A DNA stretch of 64,000 bases from Celoporthe dispersa (taxonomy: Eukaryota > Ascomycota > Sordariomycetes > Diaporthales > Cryphonectriaceae), in contig WAID01000003.1 in the NCBI GenBank assembly GCA_016584495.1, forward strand, positions 310,001 through 374,000, written 5' to 3'. Positions 1 to 11,047 of this stretch are shown piece by piece. Within the stretch, counting starts at the first letter, position 1, and every line of letters begins with the position of its first letter. The translations under genes and the position numbers were made by a program. Below the pieces are notes generated by a model. It saw only the letters and a program-made list of their open reading frames with translations, did no database searches and was not told the DNA's origin.

Positions 1-2020
1 GGCCGGGGCGTTCCCTTTGGTTGTGAAGGCGGTTCTCTGCCTGGAACAAGAGATGGGCCACGGCTAGGAACCGTCAGATGTTGTTTCGGGGCGGAGGAGT
101 ATGGTTTCTTTTGACCGGTAGGGTTTCGCTCGGAAGGGTCCTTGGACGGCAGTTCAGCCTTGGAAGTTGCAGATACTCGAGAAGCCCCGGCGTTTCTGTC
201 ATCTTTGGCCGTCGTGACGAAGCTGGCAGACCCTGTGCCCTTCTTCAAGACGTTGCGCAAGCCACCCTTCTTCTCGGTTGATGTCTTTGTAGAATGCGAC
301 GGTTCCAGGCCGTCTTTGGTTGATTTCTTTGACGACGATGACGATGACGACGACAACAACTTCGACACTGATTGCATGGGCTGCTGCTTCTTTCGTGGTA
401 GGTCGGTGCTGCTGGAGGATGCTGTCCGTGGGGATGCCGGCGCCCTGACCCGTTTTTGATTTGCCGAAGGTTCGGCGTCTCGCGTAGGAAGAAGGGTGGC
501 CTGTCTCGATTGTTCAAGGTTATCTTTACGAGCCTGGACCGGAGAGACTCGACCCTGGTCAGTACGAACCACAGTAGGTGCTCGTCCAGATATCTCGGCT
601 GTGGGTCTCCGGCGCAACGAGGAAGGGGACTTGGGAGGTGGAGGAGGAGGCCTGTCCTCCTCCTGATCGGTGTCAGGAACAGCTCTCTCATCTGTGGAAA
701 GATCAGTGTCTGAATCATCAATCTGTTCCACGAAGCGAGGCATATCATGTTCCTCTCCGGGCCGAGACATCTCGGTGCTCCTCAAGCTGTTCTTGCCGAC
801 CCGATAGACGACACGATACGCGGCCGGAGTATCGTCGGTGGAACCTTGAAGCATGTGGTCCGATGCAATAGACCAGCGCTGCCCCCCTTGCGAGGAGGAT
901 GGCACCAGCCTCGTTTCCTCAACAAGCTCCACCCCCGGCGGCGGCGCTAGGCTGCTTGGCTGAGTGCCGGAGACGACGTCGACAGTGATTGTTTTCGTGG
1001 TCTTCGTCTCGGTAGTGATGGCCACCTTGGCCCCAGCAGGGAGCGCGTCCATGATCTGGCGCTTCAGCCGCGACTCCGGGAGAAGATCTTCGTCTTCGTC
1101 GGTGCTGTCATGGTCTGCCCCGTGCTGCTGTATCGTCTTGATGACCTTGTCGTTCGGACCACCCTCGCCTCGGGACCGTTGTTTCCCATCAGTGATCCTG
1201 TTGTAGTCGAAACTCTCTTCGTCGTTGAGGATGACCACATCCCACAGGATCTCTTCGACCTGCAGCCGCTGGTTCTCTTCCTCGATGAGTCTCCAGGCCC
1301 ACCTCTGGAAGTAGGCCATGCCGACCATGCCAACGATCAGGTCGAACACACCGACCTTTTCACCGGGTTGGCCCGTCGCCGGGTTGTTAAACTCGCGTCG
1401 GATCAAGGTGATGATGCTCGCGATGGCCCTGGAAGACTCGGTCGAGCCCAGGACAGAGTCCAGGTACGACAAGGTCAACTGAGATATGTCGGATATGGTG
1501 GACAGCGTGGTCCCAGTCAGGTGGAAGCCCGCTGTCGTCCAGAAGGCGACCTGGGACAGGGCGAGGTGGAGGCCCTCGAGGCTCCTCTCCATGACCGTCT
1601 CTGCGTCGGCCCTCTCCAGGTCCGAGTTGGACCGCAGGAAGGTCTCGTTGCCGGCGCGGTGCAGGATGCCCTCGAGTATGCCTCTCCCGAGCTCGAGGCT
1701 CGAGAGCGTGGTGGCTTTGGCGGCACCGAGGCCATATCCGCCTATGACGGTGCTGACACGAAGGGCCAGGCTTGCTGAGCGCGTCCACAGGCTGATGGCA
1801 GAAGCGACGGGAGTTGGGAGGAGGGTTCTGATGGGTGGAGGAGGCAAGAGCTGTTGCTGCTGCTGTGCCTCGAGGCCTGTCGGGGTCATCGTGGCGGTCT
1901 CGGCCGTCCTTTCTGGATCCTCATCGCCCTCAGCCTGTGTCATCTTGGCAGCAGGAGGAAGGGTGTCCAGGATGTGGATAGATGTCTCGACGTGATGCGC
2001 AGCGCTGTGCCTCACATGAT
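1..2020 (-). CDS. Lipase/alpha-beta-hydrolase-like fungal protein, N-terminal part (3' end beyond window)
   Basis: An open frame runs on the minus strand from about 2020 to base 1 without a stop, giving about 670 residues. The first ~200 residues hold a conserved hydrophobic, helical region: 'GGYGLGAAKATTLSSLELG' near the start, then 'VAFWTTAGFHLTGTT' and 'SSRAIASIITLIRREF'. I recognise this N-terminal arrangement from large fungal proteins of roughly 1,200 residues annotated as lipase or alpha/beta hydrolase, in which the hydrolase domain follows later; here it would lie left of the window. The rest seen here is disordered, Ser/Pro/Lys-rich linker. An in-frame Met codon lies at 1943, but homologous sequence ('HILDTLPPAAKM') continues upstream to a likely splice acceptor (AG at 2022-2021). 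A short first exon therefore probably lies between 2.05 and 3 kb; I could not place it. The catalytic triad is not visible, so activity is inferred from family memory only. Confidence 0.7.
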
Positions 2021-3462
2021 CTATTGAGGATGTGATGTAAGGTTGATCAGGGTAGAAACATCACCTGACCAGATGAGGGTGGGCAGCAAATGATTTATGC
2101 ATCGGATGCAAATGGACAAAAGAATAGACAGGATTGAACCTCGGGGCTGTCTTGCAGAATTCCACAGCATATGATTTATTTCCATAATTGAAAAGGCATG
2201 AAGCCTCGATTGATGATCGATATCGACCCGCAGCTTAAGCATGTGAAAGAGATGCCAGGGGCAGTTCATCTTTTTGAGTGGCCCTAACACAACGCAGGTG
2301 CAACAGAGGGACCCTCTTCTAGTCAGTGGGTTTCCAGACGTGGCCAGCTCCAATTTGACAGGCCTGGGGGGAGTTTAGCATGTCTTATGCAAGGGGCAAT
2401 GCATAACTTTGCCATGCTTGTCAGGTCTTTTCTGGTGCTTGTTCTTTTTTTTAAAAAGAAGAAATTAGGAAGAATCATCAATGATACCAAAGAGCTATGA
2501 TACATAGAGACCACAGCTCATGCTGCATTCATCAATGAAGTGAATGCACAGCCAGGTTTGTGACATTGCCCCTCTGTGTGGGTGTAATGGTGTTAGGATT
2601 GGGGTGGAGGAACCGGTACACCCCAAAACAATGACGACATATCCTGCCAGACCTTGCACCTCTCTTGTCAATCTTGATTCTACTCTCGCACACCCAAAAA
2701 AAAAAATTAAAAAATCACACATGTACTGATGGTGAGATGCAATGATCTGAATTAATTGTACTATACAGCCCAGACACAAATAATCTGATACGCCTCGGGA
2801 CATACTGTGGATGACAAAATGGTCTGGCCTGGGCTCGTGTAAGTCTGGACCCGACAGCCCGTATTCGAAGGAGAAAAAAAAAAGTCGAGCGGGTGCTGGT
2901 GCCGCCCAAGGCTGCTTTCTGATTTGCTACACAGGTCAGCGAGGCTGTGGCAGTCAGTGCTAGCGTTCACGGGTAGAAGCTTGGAAGGGGACCTGGCCAC
3001 TAACTGGAGACCACTAAAGGGGGGGGGGCCGGACCTGCAGGGCCCAGAGCCCAAAAATAGTTCAGGGGCATAGGCTAAAAAAGTAAAGCTGACGGATAGA
3101 GTTGAGTTGATCAGAGCATGGGAAACAATCTGGGGGAGGATCTACAAAGACAGGACAAGGAGTATTAAACACGAAACCTGTCCTCCACAGGCCCTCCAAT
3201 CCTCCTCCAACTTGTCCTGCCCTCGCCCTGCCTTGCTTTTCAACGTCACTCGCTACACACGCTGTCTGTGCCCGCCCTCGCTCGCGATAACCGCCGCAAC
3301 TCTCCACCGAATCCGTCCCGAATCTCTTTGTTGTCGCGCAGCCGCTTTCGCCCAAGGGTCGCTGCCACCTGCTCACACCGCATCCTCGACAACCACACCT
3401 CCTTTCCCCCTCGACTCCTCCACGTCCTCCGTCCCAAGGCCTCCACGAGAAGAGAAGGAAAC
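2021..3462. other. Divergent intergenic region (upstream of lipase-like gene and GNA1)
   Basis: No convincing coding region beyond a presumed short first exon of the minus-strand gene. It holds short A runs (around 2697 and 2876), a G10 run (3019-3028), and from about 3180 a C/T-rich strand leading into the GNA1 start, typical of fungal 5' leaders. Confidence 0.6.
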
Positions 3463-4118
3463 ATGAACGGAACAACAGAGATGGTCAACACGAACGGCGC
3501 AGAGGCAGGCCTCTTCAGCGACGACCTGCTCTCCCCAGACGTCGCCGCCGCCCTGCCGACCGGCTACAAGATCCGTGCCCTGCGCCGCTCCGACTACCAC
3601 GCCGGCTTCCTCGACTGCCTGCGCGTCCTGACCACCGTCGGCGACATCAGCGAAGATCAGTTCTCCGGGCGCTTCGACTGGATCAGGCGGCAGGACGGAA
3701 GCTACTACGTCCTGGTCATCGAGGACGACGCCGGTAGGGTCGTCGGGACGGGGGCGCTGATTGCAGAGAGGAAATTGTAAGTAGGAGAGACAAGAAACAC
3801 TGCGAGCGGGAGAGGATGGGCTCAGGAGGGTTGTCTTGTGTCGCGAGCGTTGGCTGCGGTGGCTGTGTTGCTGACGGCCCTCCTCTGAACAGCATACACA
3901 ACCTCGGCCTGGTCGGCCACATCGAGGACATCGCCGTCGCCAAGGACCAGCAGGGCAAGAAGCTGGGCCTCCGCCTCATCCAGGCCCTCGACTTCATCGC
4001 CGAGAAGGTCGGCTGCTACAAGACTATCCTCGATTGCAGCGAGGCCAATGAGGGCTTCTATATCAAGTGCGGTTTCAAGAGGGCCGGCCTGGAGATGGCC
4101 CACTACTATCAAAAATAA
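3463..4118 (+). CDS. GNA1: Glucosamine 6-phosphate N-acetyltransferase (GNAT family)
   Basis: Two exons, 3463-3776 and 3893-4118, are separated by a 116-base intron (GTAAGT...CAG) and encode 179 residues, close to the ~160 of yeast Gna1. The enzyme transfers acetyl from acetyl-CoA to glucosamine-6-phosphate, a step toward UDP-GlcNAc for chitin, N-glycans and GPI anchors. The GNAT core is clear: 'GYKIRALRRSDY' at the start of the fold, 'IEDIAVAKDQQGKKLG' with the acetyl-CoA-binding Q-x-x-G-x-x-G-type loop, then 'TILDCSEANEGFYIKCGF' and the C-terminal 'MAHYYQK' that closes the active site in this family. The ATG at 3463 is chosen because the sequence upstream is leader-like; a second Met lies 6 codons downstream. 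Expected to be cytosolic and essential. No frame problems. Confidence 0.95.
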
Positions 4119-7100
4119 GTCTGTCCCCCATCTATTACCGGAAACAGAACCAGAGGCGGTTTTCTCCGCGAGGAGCCTCCCCCTACAAGAGATGGACCGC
4201 GGCACCATCGAGAGGTCGTGAGGCTACGTGGGACGACGCGTGCTGATGATCTACTCAGGAAGCACAGAGTCGAGGCTGTGACGAGACTGTTGGTCGAGGA
4301 CCAGCGGTCCATCTGCTTCTCGAAGTCATTTCTTCTTGCCCTGAGATGGCAGAATCCCTCCATATGCTGAGTAAAAAAGCATGGTAATCTTTGTGGTATA
4401 TAAGCGGCGTTTCGATCATTGATTTAGATTGGATTATGAGCTCATACATGCCGGCGGGTAGTCGGCTCAAAAATAGATACGATTTTCAAGACAGACTTGA
4501 ATTACGGACCCAAAACAACCTATTGAGGATGGTTACGTGTGCTGGCCGAGGCGAATGAGAAGGGCGACGGGTTGACATTCGTCCCGTTCAAACCCCAAGA
4601 AGCAAATCCGTCCTCTGACTCATCTTGTTCGACCATGACACTGTCTAGGGAGATAGCTAGGCAGAGAGAGCCGGGTGAGAGGAAGCGAAAGTGAAATGGC
4701 ATCTCCACTGCCTACCTAAGGGCCGACGGGTTCCGGGAATCCTGTTGGTCAAAGTTGAAGACGTCTCTGATGACAGCAAGTCTGTGCTGGTTCGCCGTGA
4801 GAAGCACAACGAAACACCGGGGGGGGGGGGGTTCAGTAACTATCCGGCTCCCTCCACGGTCCTGGTGCCGTTTTCAAAGTCTGACCAAATGGGGATTGAC
4901 TGGCATGACAACGATCCGATGGCTTGCATACGTGCACACACGGGCGCTCTGGGACCGGTGTAGACGACAGCACAGGCGGCGTCTCGACTATGGATCTCTC
5001 TCTCTCTCTCACGGGAGCTAGAAACGATGGTAGCTGGTTGCCTTCTGAGTCCGGGCCTGTTAACTGAGTGGGTAAGAGGACGTTGGTAGCTGTTAGTGCG
5101 ACCAAAGCAGATATCGGAGCCGTTGTATGAAGGATTGGTAGGGTTCTTTGACAGCCGGTCAAGCTGATGTTCAGAGCCCTCGACCTGGGTCTGCGGACCG
5201 AAACTGTCATCTCTCCTTTACATGGTCCATCGCCATGTGTAGGACATTGGAGAAGACGGCCCGGAAGATGCCTTTTTTTTTTTTTTTGACACTGCCTAAA
5301 CAAGTGTTGACCGGAGGGAGGGGAGAAAGAAAACAAAAGGCCAAGGCCAAGGCCAGCGCTTCCATATGTGGATGATATACTCACTTGCTCGGCAACAGGC
5401 ACATTCGTGGAACAACACGGGATCATTTGTCCCGCGACGGGCTCACAGCGGCCGACCGATGCATGGGTATCAGCATCAACAAGCCTCCGTCTGAACGGGA
5501 GGTTAGTGATATGTTTTCTTAGCCACACTGGGAATTTGCCTTAGCAGGTCCACCCGCTCTATATATGACTTCTCGCGCAATCGTCCGCTCACCTGGTTGG
5601 TGCGCCTTGAGGAGGTCTCACGCGGGAGGCCTTCGAAGGGCTGCACTGTATCTGCTAGAACCGGATGCCCATGTTCCGGAGTCCAAACCCTCTTCAGGGG
5701 CAGCCAAGATAGGGGGGAGAGAAAAGAAGCTCACACAGCAGCAGCTTGGCACAGGTGGTTTCCACGTGGAGGGAAACAGGTTTGATAAGTCCCGGCATCA
5801 GACAACTTACAGGCTATCCATTCGACAAACTCAAGCCCCAAGCATCTCGGTCCCTAGGAGCCAAGAGAGCTGCCGAGGCACTAGACCGACTGGAACAATA
5901 CTGTAGTATCAGTATCACTATCACTGTATGAGGGCAAGCGAGGCTATAGATTTGCCTTCCTCACCCCACCCCCTCCGCCACCAACCCGTGTCGACCCAAC
6001 AATCTATCGCGGAGGAGTTTGTAAGTTGCCTATAACGGAAACAATCTGCACAGGGTCGCAGGAGTCCGTCTCTGACGGCTCGAGTTCCCTCACCGACAGC
6101 CGTGCTTCCACGATGCGACGTTGTCGAGGAGGTTCCCAGCCGGACGGGGGCTTCACTGCCCTGAATACTACTATGCATGTTATCTTGACCTTCGAGAAGG
6201 CCTTCTGGAACGATCGTTCTCATCGGGGGAGGGGCAGAGAGAGGGCAAGGGACGAAAGCAGGAGGTGGTGAACCAACGACCTTCCGTTAGGGTGTGCTGC
6301 AGTGGGCTCGTGCATGTTCGGGTCCCGACTTGCATATGGGGGTTGTGTGGTTTTCCTACGACGCTGCGGCTGTGAGTTTGACCCCTGTCCTAGCCCTTGC
6401 AGCGGCTGTTGTCACATGCCAGAATGGACAAGACGAGAGGCGAGGCGCGAGGAAGAGCGAGGCTCCTGGAGCAGGGTTCTCTCTCTCTCTCTCTCTCTCC
6501 TTCCCTTCTTCCTTTTGCTCTTCTGGTTGTGTACATACATAGAGTACATGCTATAAGTACCTGTCTATCAGGGTCTGATCGACAAACACACCTCTTTGAC
6601 GGTGATGTCGCTGCCACACCAAACCCGAGGCTGGACTTTCAGCTGGATGATCTGGCGCTGGCGTCGCCCGAATAGGTGGCATGATGCTCACACGAGGACC
6701 AAGTATCACAGGAGCCGTCTTTCTTTCTTTCAAGATAGTTAGTAGTAAGAAAGATGCGTCAATTAATGATGAGGAGGAGGGAAGATCATTCTTCACTCTA
6801 GCCTTGAACGTCACTACATCGGTCAGCGTCAAGCGTCAGCCTGGCTCGTGTGTGTGTGTGTGTATGTGTAAGCCCTCCTCGTCCTTCCATGTTGTGTCTT
6901 TCCCACCCACCCCTCCCACACCAAACCCGCCGCCTCTCCTGACCCAAGACTTCGTATTGCGACCTGCCTATAAATCTCCCAATTGCCACCCATCTTCCTG
7001 CATCCCACGTTTTCTTTCTACCACGCTACAACAAGGAACAAGAAAACAAGAAGAGAGAAAGAGAGAAGAGAGAGAAAAAACCGAGACACCACCACTTCGG

Positions 7101-7444
7101 GTAATATTCATTATCAGACCCACCTCGTTGTCCAGCAAGACCCCACCTTGAAACGACCTGCCTCGCCTCAACGATCCCCGGACATTCCCCAGCCCATAAG
7201 CCGCCGCAGCCAAGCACATCTGAGCCCCCCCGGACTCCCCTCTAGCCGCTCCCCCCCTGGTCACTAATCATCTCTTTTCGTGGTGGTCTGCCTTGGAGCC
7301 CCAGATTCTGTTTCAAGGGCTCACGTTCGGTGACTTCTTGTCAGAGGTCAAAAGTCGCCGAAACACGAAAGAGAGAGAAGAAGAAGATACCCCTCTCCAA
7401 GAGGAACAAGAGAAGAAGAAAGAACAAGACTAAGGAGGGTGCGT
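4119..7444. other. 3.3-kb gene-poor intergenic region
   Basis: I see no open frame here with coding character; the longest (minus, 4833-5528) has an unstructured, arbitrary composition and crosses a T-run. Visible items are a TATA-like TATATAAG near 4397, a G13 run (4819-4831), a T run (5273-5287), CT repeats (6479-6498), GT repeats (6848-6862) and, from about 6900, a C/T- then A/G-rich strand resembling a promoter and leader. Confidence 0.6.
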
Positions 7445-8009
7445 ATGACCAACATGCGAGGCAGACGCCAGACAGGGAATGTGCACGACGACGAGATCTA
7501 TGTCAGGGAATTGACTGCTACGCTGCAAAAGATACGCATCGCTGAGAGGCGGGCCGAGTAAGTAGTAACGTCGCTTTTCTTCCCTCTTGTGTGTGTGGGT
7601 TTGTCCATGTGGTGTGTGTGTGTGTGTATGTACTGTATTATCTGAAATCAGGCTGTGTTTCTTTTTCATATCTCATACTTGACCACTTCCCCATCTTTTC
7701 CTCTTTTTTTTCCTCCCCTTCAACAATTCCGACCCCTCCTCTCCTCCCCGAGTCCACAATTCTTCCCTCAGTTGTGGGTATTGAGTGAGGATCGTCTTCC
7801 ACCCAAGACCTACTAAGCCTGCTTGACCCGCCCCCAACAAAACACAACAAATCTCATCCGCCTGCCCGAGCTCGCTCGCCTATTCCAATCCTCCCTTCCT
7901 TCAGCTTGGACCATCTTATTTCATCATCCCTCTTGCGCTGCCTTACAGAACAAAACGTCATTGCCTTCTTCCTCTCTCCTCTTTCTCACACATACACACA
8001 CTTCTGGAG

Positions 8010-8036
<27 letters not shown>
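6479..8036. repeat. Dinucleotide microsatellites upstream of the Ayg1-like gene
   Basis: Four separate simple repeats lie here: (CT)n at 6479-6498, (GT)n at 6848-6862, (GT)n at 7612-7629 and (CA)n at 8011-8036. The last two lie inside the putative 556-base intron of the small ORF at 7445-8246. Confidence 0.85.
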
Positions 8037-8041
<5 letters not shown>

Positions 8042-8246
8042 CTATATCCCGGACTTTACGCAAATTCCGCTCTATTCTTTTGTTCTTACCAATCAAACAA
8101 GGGTCCGTCGTAGACTGAGTGAACAGCTCGGCACCAAACCACCGCACATCTGCGTCCGGAAACACACCTACGTCTACAAGAGGCCAGAAGACGGTGAATT
8201 CGCAAAGTACTCGATCCACAAGGTGGTCTCGTTGAATACGCCGTAA
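7445..8246 (+). CDS. Possible small two-exon ORF, unknown function
   Basis: Exon 7445-7557 and exon 8114-8246 would encode 81 residues once a 556-base intron is removed (GTAAGT donor at 7558, TAG acceptor at 8111-8113). The join keeps one frame and gives a charged, helical-looking protein ('ELTATLQKIRIAERRAELSE' across the junction). I do not recognise it. Against it: the intron is long for a fungus, holds GT and CA microsatellites, and its 3' half looks like a promoter or leader. It could instead be 5' exons or an upstream ORF of the hydrolase gene that starts 38 bases after its stop. Confidence 0.3.
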
Positions 8247-8283
8247 GAAAAAGAAGAAAGGAAGGGGGAAAAAAAAGGACGCC

Positions 8284-9808
8284 ATGTCACCGGCACGCAC
8301 GCTTAGCCTGGAAGATATGCCCAGGCATGAGGTCTCCCTCGGGGGTTTATGGTCAGCCAAGGGGTCCAGGAGGCAGAGGAGACACGAGAAGCGTAAGGTG
8401 AATGAAATGAGTCTTGTGGATGACCTCAAGACGTTGTGGGAGACGAAGTGGAAGTCAGCGGTATGTCCATCTTCTTCCTGCCACGATATCTGAACCGGAT
8501 TCCCTCATGGGATTTTTTTTTTCTTTCCGTTTTTTACTAACAAGCTGAAACCCCGTCCCAGTGCAAACGGCAATCTCATCCCTTTCAGGACGCCTCCTAT
8601 CTCGAGGTCGCCACAGTCATGGCATCTCTCTTCCAGCGCGGCATCACCTCCGCCCGCGCCCCGGCCTACACAGACGCATTTCTAGGCCTAGCAGAGTCTC
8701 ACGCTAGGGACGCGAGGGCCTCCCTCCTCAGCCCGGGCAACGCCGAGCGCGCATCAAGCCTTCTCCTTCGCGCGTGTGCCCTCCTCCGCGTCGCGAGGTT
8801 TCCCTACCCCTCCTCCGCCTCTTCCTCGTCGCCGTCACAAAACGGAAACGACGAGGCTGCGGACGGCGGTGAGACCTCCTCAAGAAGAAGGCCCACGAGC
8901 TGCAAAAATCCTACTACGTCGAGGCGGCCGGCCTCAGCGGCCTCAACAGCCCGCTAGACGAGGTTTTCATCCCCCACATCCACGACGCGGCCACGCACCC
9001 GGATGTAGCAGGACCGCGTGCCGGTGGTGGTGTAAGGCAGCGTCGCGACGAGGTGAAGCCGGTTGTCCGGCGACCACAGATCCCTGCATTTGTTCGCGTG
9101 CCGCTGGAGACGCTCCTGACGGGGCGGCAGTGCCCGGCGGCGCTGATACTCACCAGGGACCGCACGGGAAACACGAAGGCATGCGAGGATGTGCTGGGTA
9201 GGGGGTGGGCGTGTGTTGTGGTGGAAGTTCCCGCGGTCGGGCGCCAAGGAGGAGAAGAGGAGGAGGAAGAGCAGGAAAGGGTGTGGAGGAGTGTGCTGGA
9301 CTGGATGAGCGGCATGTTCTTCTTCGACATGGACAAGGTTGTGGTGATAGCCGAAGGGGACGCCGCGGTGAGGATGGCAAGCGGCGCGCACGGCGAGAGG
9401 ATCAAGGGCGTGGTCGCGTATGACATTGATGAGCCGGCATATCATCAGCACGCCGACGGTGATGAGGCCGGACTTTTTGATGACCACAAGACCGTCCCGC
9501 TCTGCAGGGCGCTGGTGGTGAGCGGGCGGGTGCGGAGACCTGTCGAGTCGGATGGTCTGTGGACGCCGCCACTCGAGACCGAGGAGGAGGAGTCATCGGC
9601 CCTGGCACTGTGTGCATATGGACCCGGCTCGGCTGCGTGTGTCGGGAGGTTGGAGACGGCGGACGCAGACAGGGTATATGTCTGGATGGAGGCGGTGGTG
9701 AAATCGAGGGCGAGTGAGATGGAAGAGGAGGGCGGTGTCTACCATCATCACCTTCTCAGCAATCTCGCCTTTGTTGAGGACCCTGCGCGTCCCAAGGGAA
9801 AGGGGTGA
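8284..9808 (+). CDS. Ayg1/FrsA-like alpha/beta hydrolase, catalytically degenerate, frame-broken
   Basis: Exon 1 is 8284-8460, followed by an intron at 8461-8561 (GTATGT, CTAAC branch site, CAG), then exon 2 to 9808. Residues match the family of fungal hydrolases that includes the melanin-pathway chain-shortening enzyme Ayg1: 'LKTLWETKWKSA' then, across the intron, 'CKRQSHPFQDASYLEV', 'RASSLLLRACALLRVARFPYP' and 'GRGWACVVVEVP...VWRSVLDWM'. One base appears to be missing near 8870-8874: frame 0 ('...EAADGGE') must continue as 'LKKKAHELQKSYYVEAAGL' in frame +2. Family members carry a nucleophile motif G-x-S-x-G after 'VVVWG'; here the aligned stretch reads 'VVVIAEGDAA', so the serine is gone. 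The usual C-terminal 'HMGYP' histidine region is replaced by 'GRLETADADR'. The 'TGLDGYRPDN' loop is also missing. This is probably a pseudoenzyme or decaying gene. The start is uncertain; ATG 8407 is an alternative. Confidence 0.7.
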
Positions 9809-10179
9809 TGCCGGCGACGATGCCGCAGTGGTTTGCGATTGATCTCACGCCGCCTACCTCAGATGTTGAGGTGGCTAGCTCCCTGGGTTCTTTGTATTAG
9901 GACAAACGTTTGTGTTGTTGTACATTGTGGTTGTTCTCTTTTGAAGCTATTCCAAACAGCGGGCGTACTGGAAGGACGGTCTGATGGCGGTTTTTTTTTT
10001 TGAGGGGGGGGGATTTGTTCTCCTTTCTTGTTTGTTCTTGGAGTATATAGTGTAGTGTTCTATGCAACCTGTATCAGCTCTGCGATTCAATATATGACAC
10101 TCATCATCATCATCACTGTGGCAGATTCATTCTCTCATCTCGCCCACTCATACACACACACCCACACCCTCTCTCTCTC
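9809..10179. other. Convergent intergenic region
   Basis: Shared 3' region between the convergent hydrolase (+) and KduD-like (-) genes. It holds a T run and a G run (about 9990-10012) and CA/CT repeats near 10150-10185. No gene seen. Confidence 0.6.
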
Positions 10180-11047
10180 TCACCTCCCCATCCACCCACC
10201 ATCCACAGTCAGCGTGTGCCCGCTCATATACGCTCCAGCCTTGCTCGCAAGAAATACAGCAGGCCCCTTGAAATCCTCAGGCGTGCCCCACCTGCCCGCG
10301 GGGATCCGCTCCGAGATGCTCTTCAGCCTCTCCGGGTTGTTCAACAGCGCCTCGTTCATGTCCGTAGCAATGTATCCCGGCGCGATACAGTTTACCGTTA
10401 CCCCGCGGGCGGTCCACTCGTTCGCAAACGTCTTGGTCATCTGCGCGACACCGCCCTTGCTGGCAGCGTAGGCGGGGACGGTGATCCCGCCCTGGAACGA
10501 CAGCAGCGAGCCAAAGTTGATGATGGATCCGACGCGGCCCGTGATGCTGTGAGGAGGCAGCGAGGACAGCATGTGCGCGGCGACATCGCGGCACAGGGCA
10601 AAGGGCGTGTTCAGGTTGACCTGCAACACCTCGGCGAACTCCTCGTCGGGGAACTTCTCCGAGGGGAACCGGCGCTGGATGCCTGCGCAGTTGACGAGGA
10701 TGCGGATCTGGTGGCCGTCGGCGAGGACGCGGGGGACGAGGGTGGCCACGTCGCTCGCGGAGGCCAGGTCGGCTGTGTAGATGTGGGCTTTGCGGCCGAG
10801 GGCTTCGATGGCCTGGCGGGTGGCCTGGTTGGACGTGTCGCGCTGGAGGGGCGTTAGTTAGCAAGCCTGTGTACCATTGTGTGCCGGCAAGAGTGATGCC
10901 CCTGAGAGGCTGGCGGCGTACCTGGATGAGGATGATGTCTGCGCCGGCTTCGGCGAGGGCGAGGGCGACCGCCTGGCCTATGCCTCGTGTGGCGCCTGTG
11001 ATGAGGGCAGTGTGCCCTTCGAGCGAGAAGAGAGCATTGGTGGCCAT
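10180..11047 (-). CDS. KduD-like short-chain dehydrogenase (2-deoxy-D-gluconate 3-dehydrogenase family)
   Basis: Two exons on the minus strand, 10922-11047 and 10180-10842, are joined across a 78-base intron (GTACG...CAG) and give 262 residues, the usual size for this family. The NAD(P)-binding motif 'TGATRGIGQ' sits at about residues 15-23. 'VNCAGIQRR' follows, then the catalytic Ser in 'FGSLLSFQGG', Tyr and Lys in 'YAASKGG', and 'NCIAPGYIATDMN'. The C-terminus 'SGHTLTVDGGW' closes the fold. The 'IQRR' and 'FGSLLSFQGGI' signatures are those of 2-dehydro-3-deoxy-D-gluconate 5-dehydrogenase/2-deoxy-D-gluconate 3-dehydrogenase enzymes, which act on sugar acids in uronate breakdown. The start at 11047 fits the family; another ATG lies 7 codons upstream. 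It is divergent from the polyol dehydrogenase gene, which suggests a shared promoter. The exact substrate is inferred. Confidence 0.88.

Noticed and set aside
1110..1778. 222-codon plus-strand frame
   Set aside because: It is the antisense shadow of the conserved lipase-like minus-strand protein.
4833..5528. 231-codon minus-strand frame in intergenic DNA
   Set aside because: It has arbitrary composition, a Lys run from an A/T homopolymer, no domain signature and no splice context.
8870..8890. Very short intron (GTGAG...AAG) to explain the Ayg1-like frame break
   Set aside because: It would be only about 16 bases, far below the size fungal spliceosomes remove.
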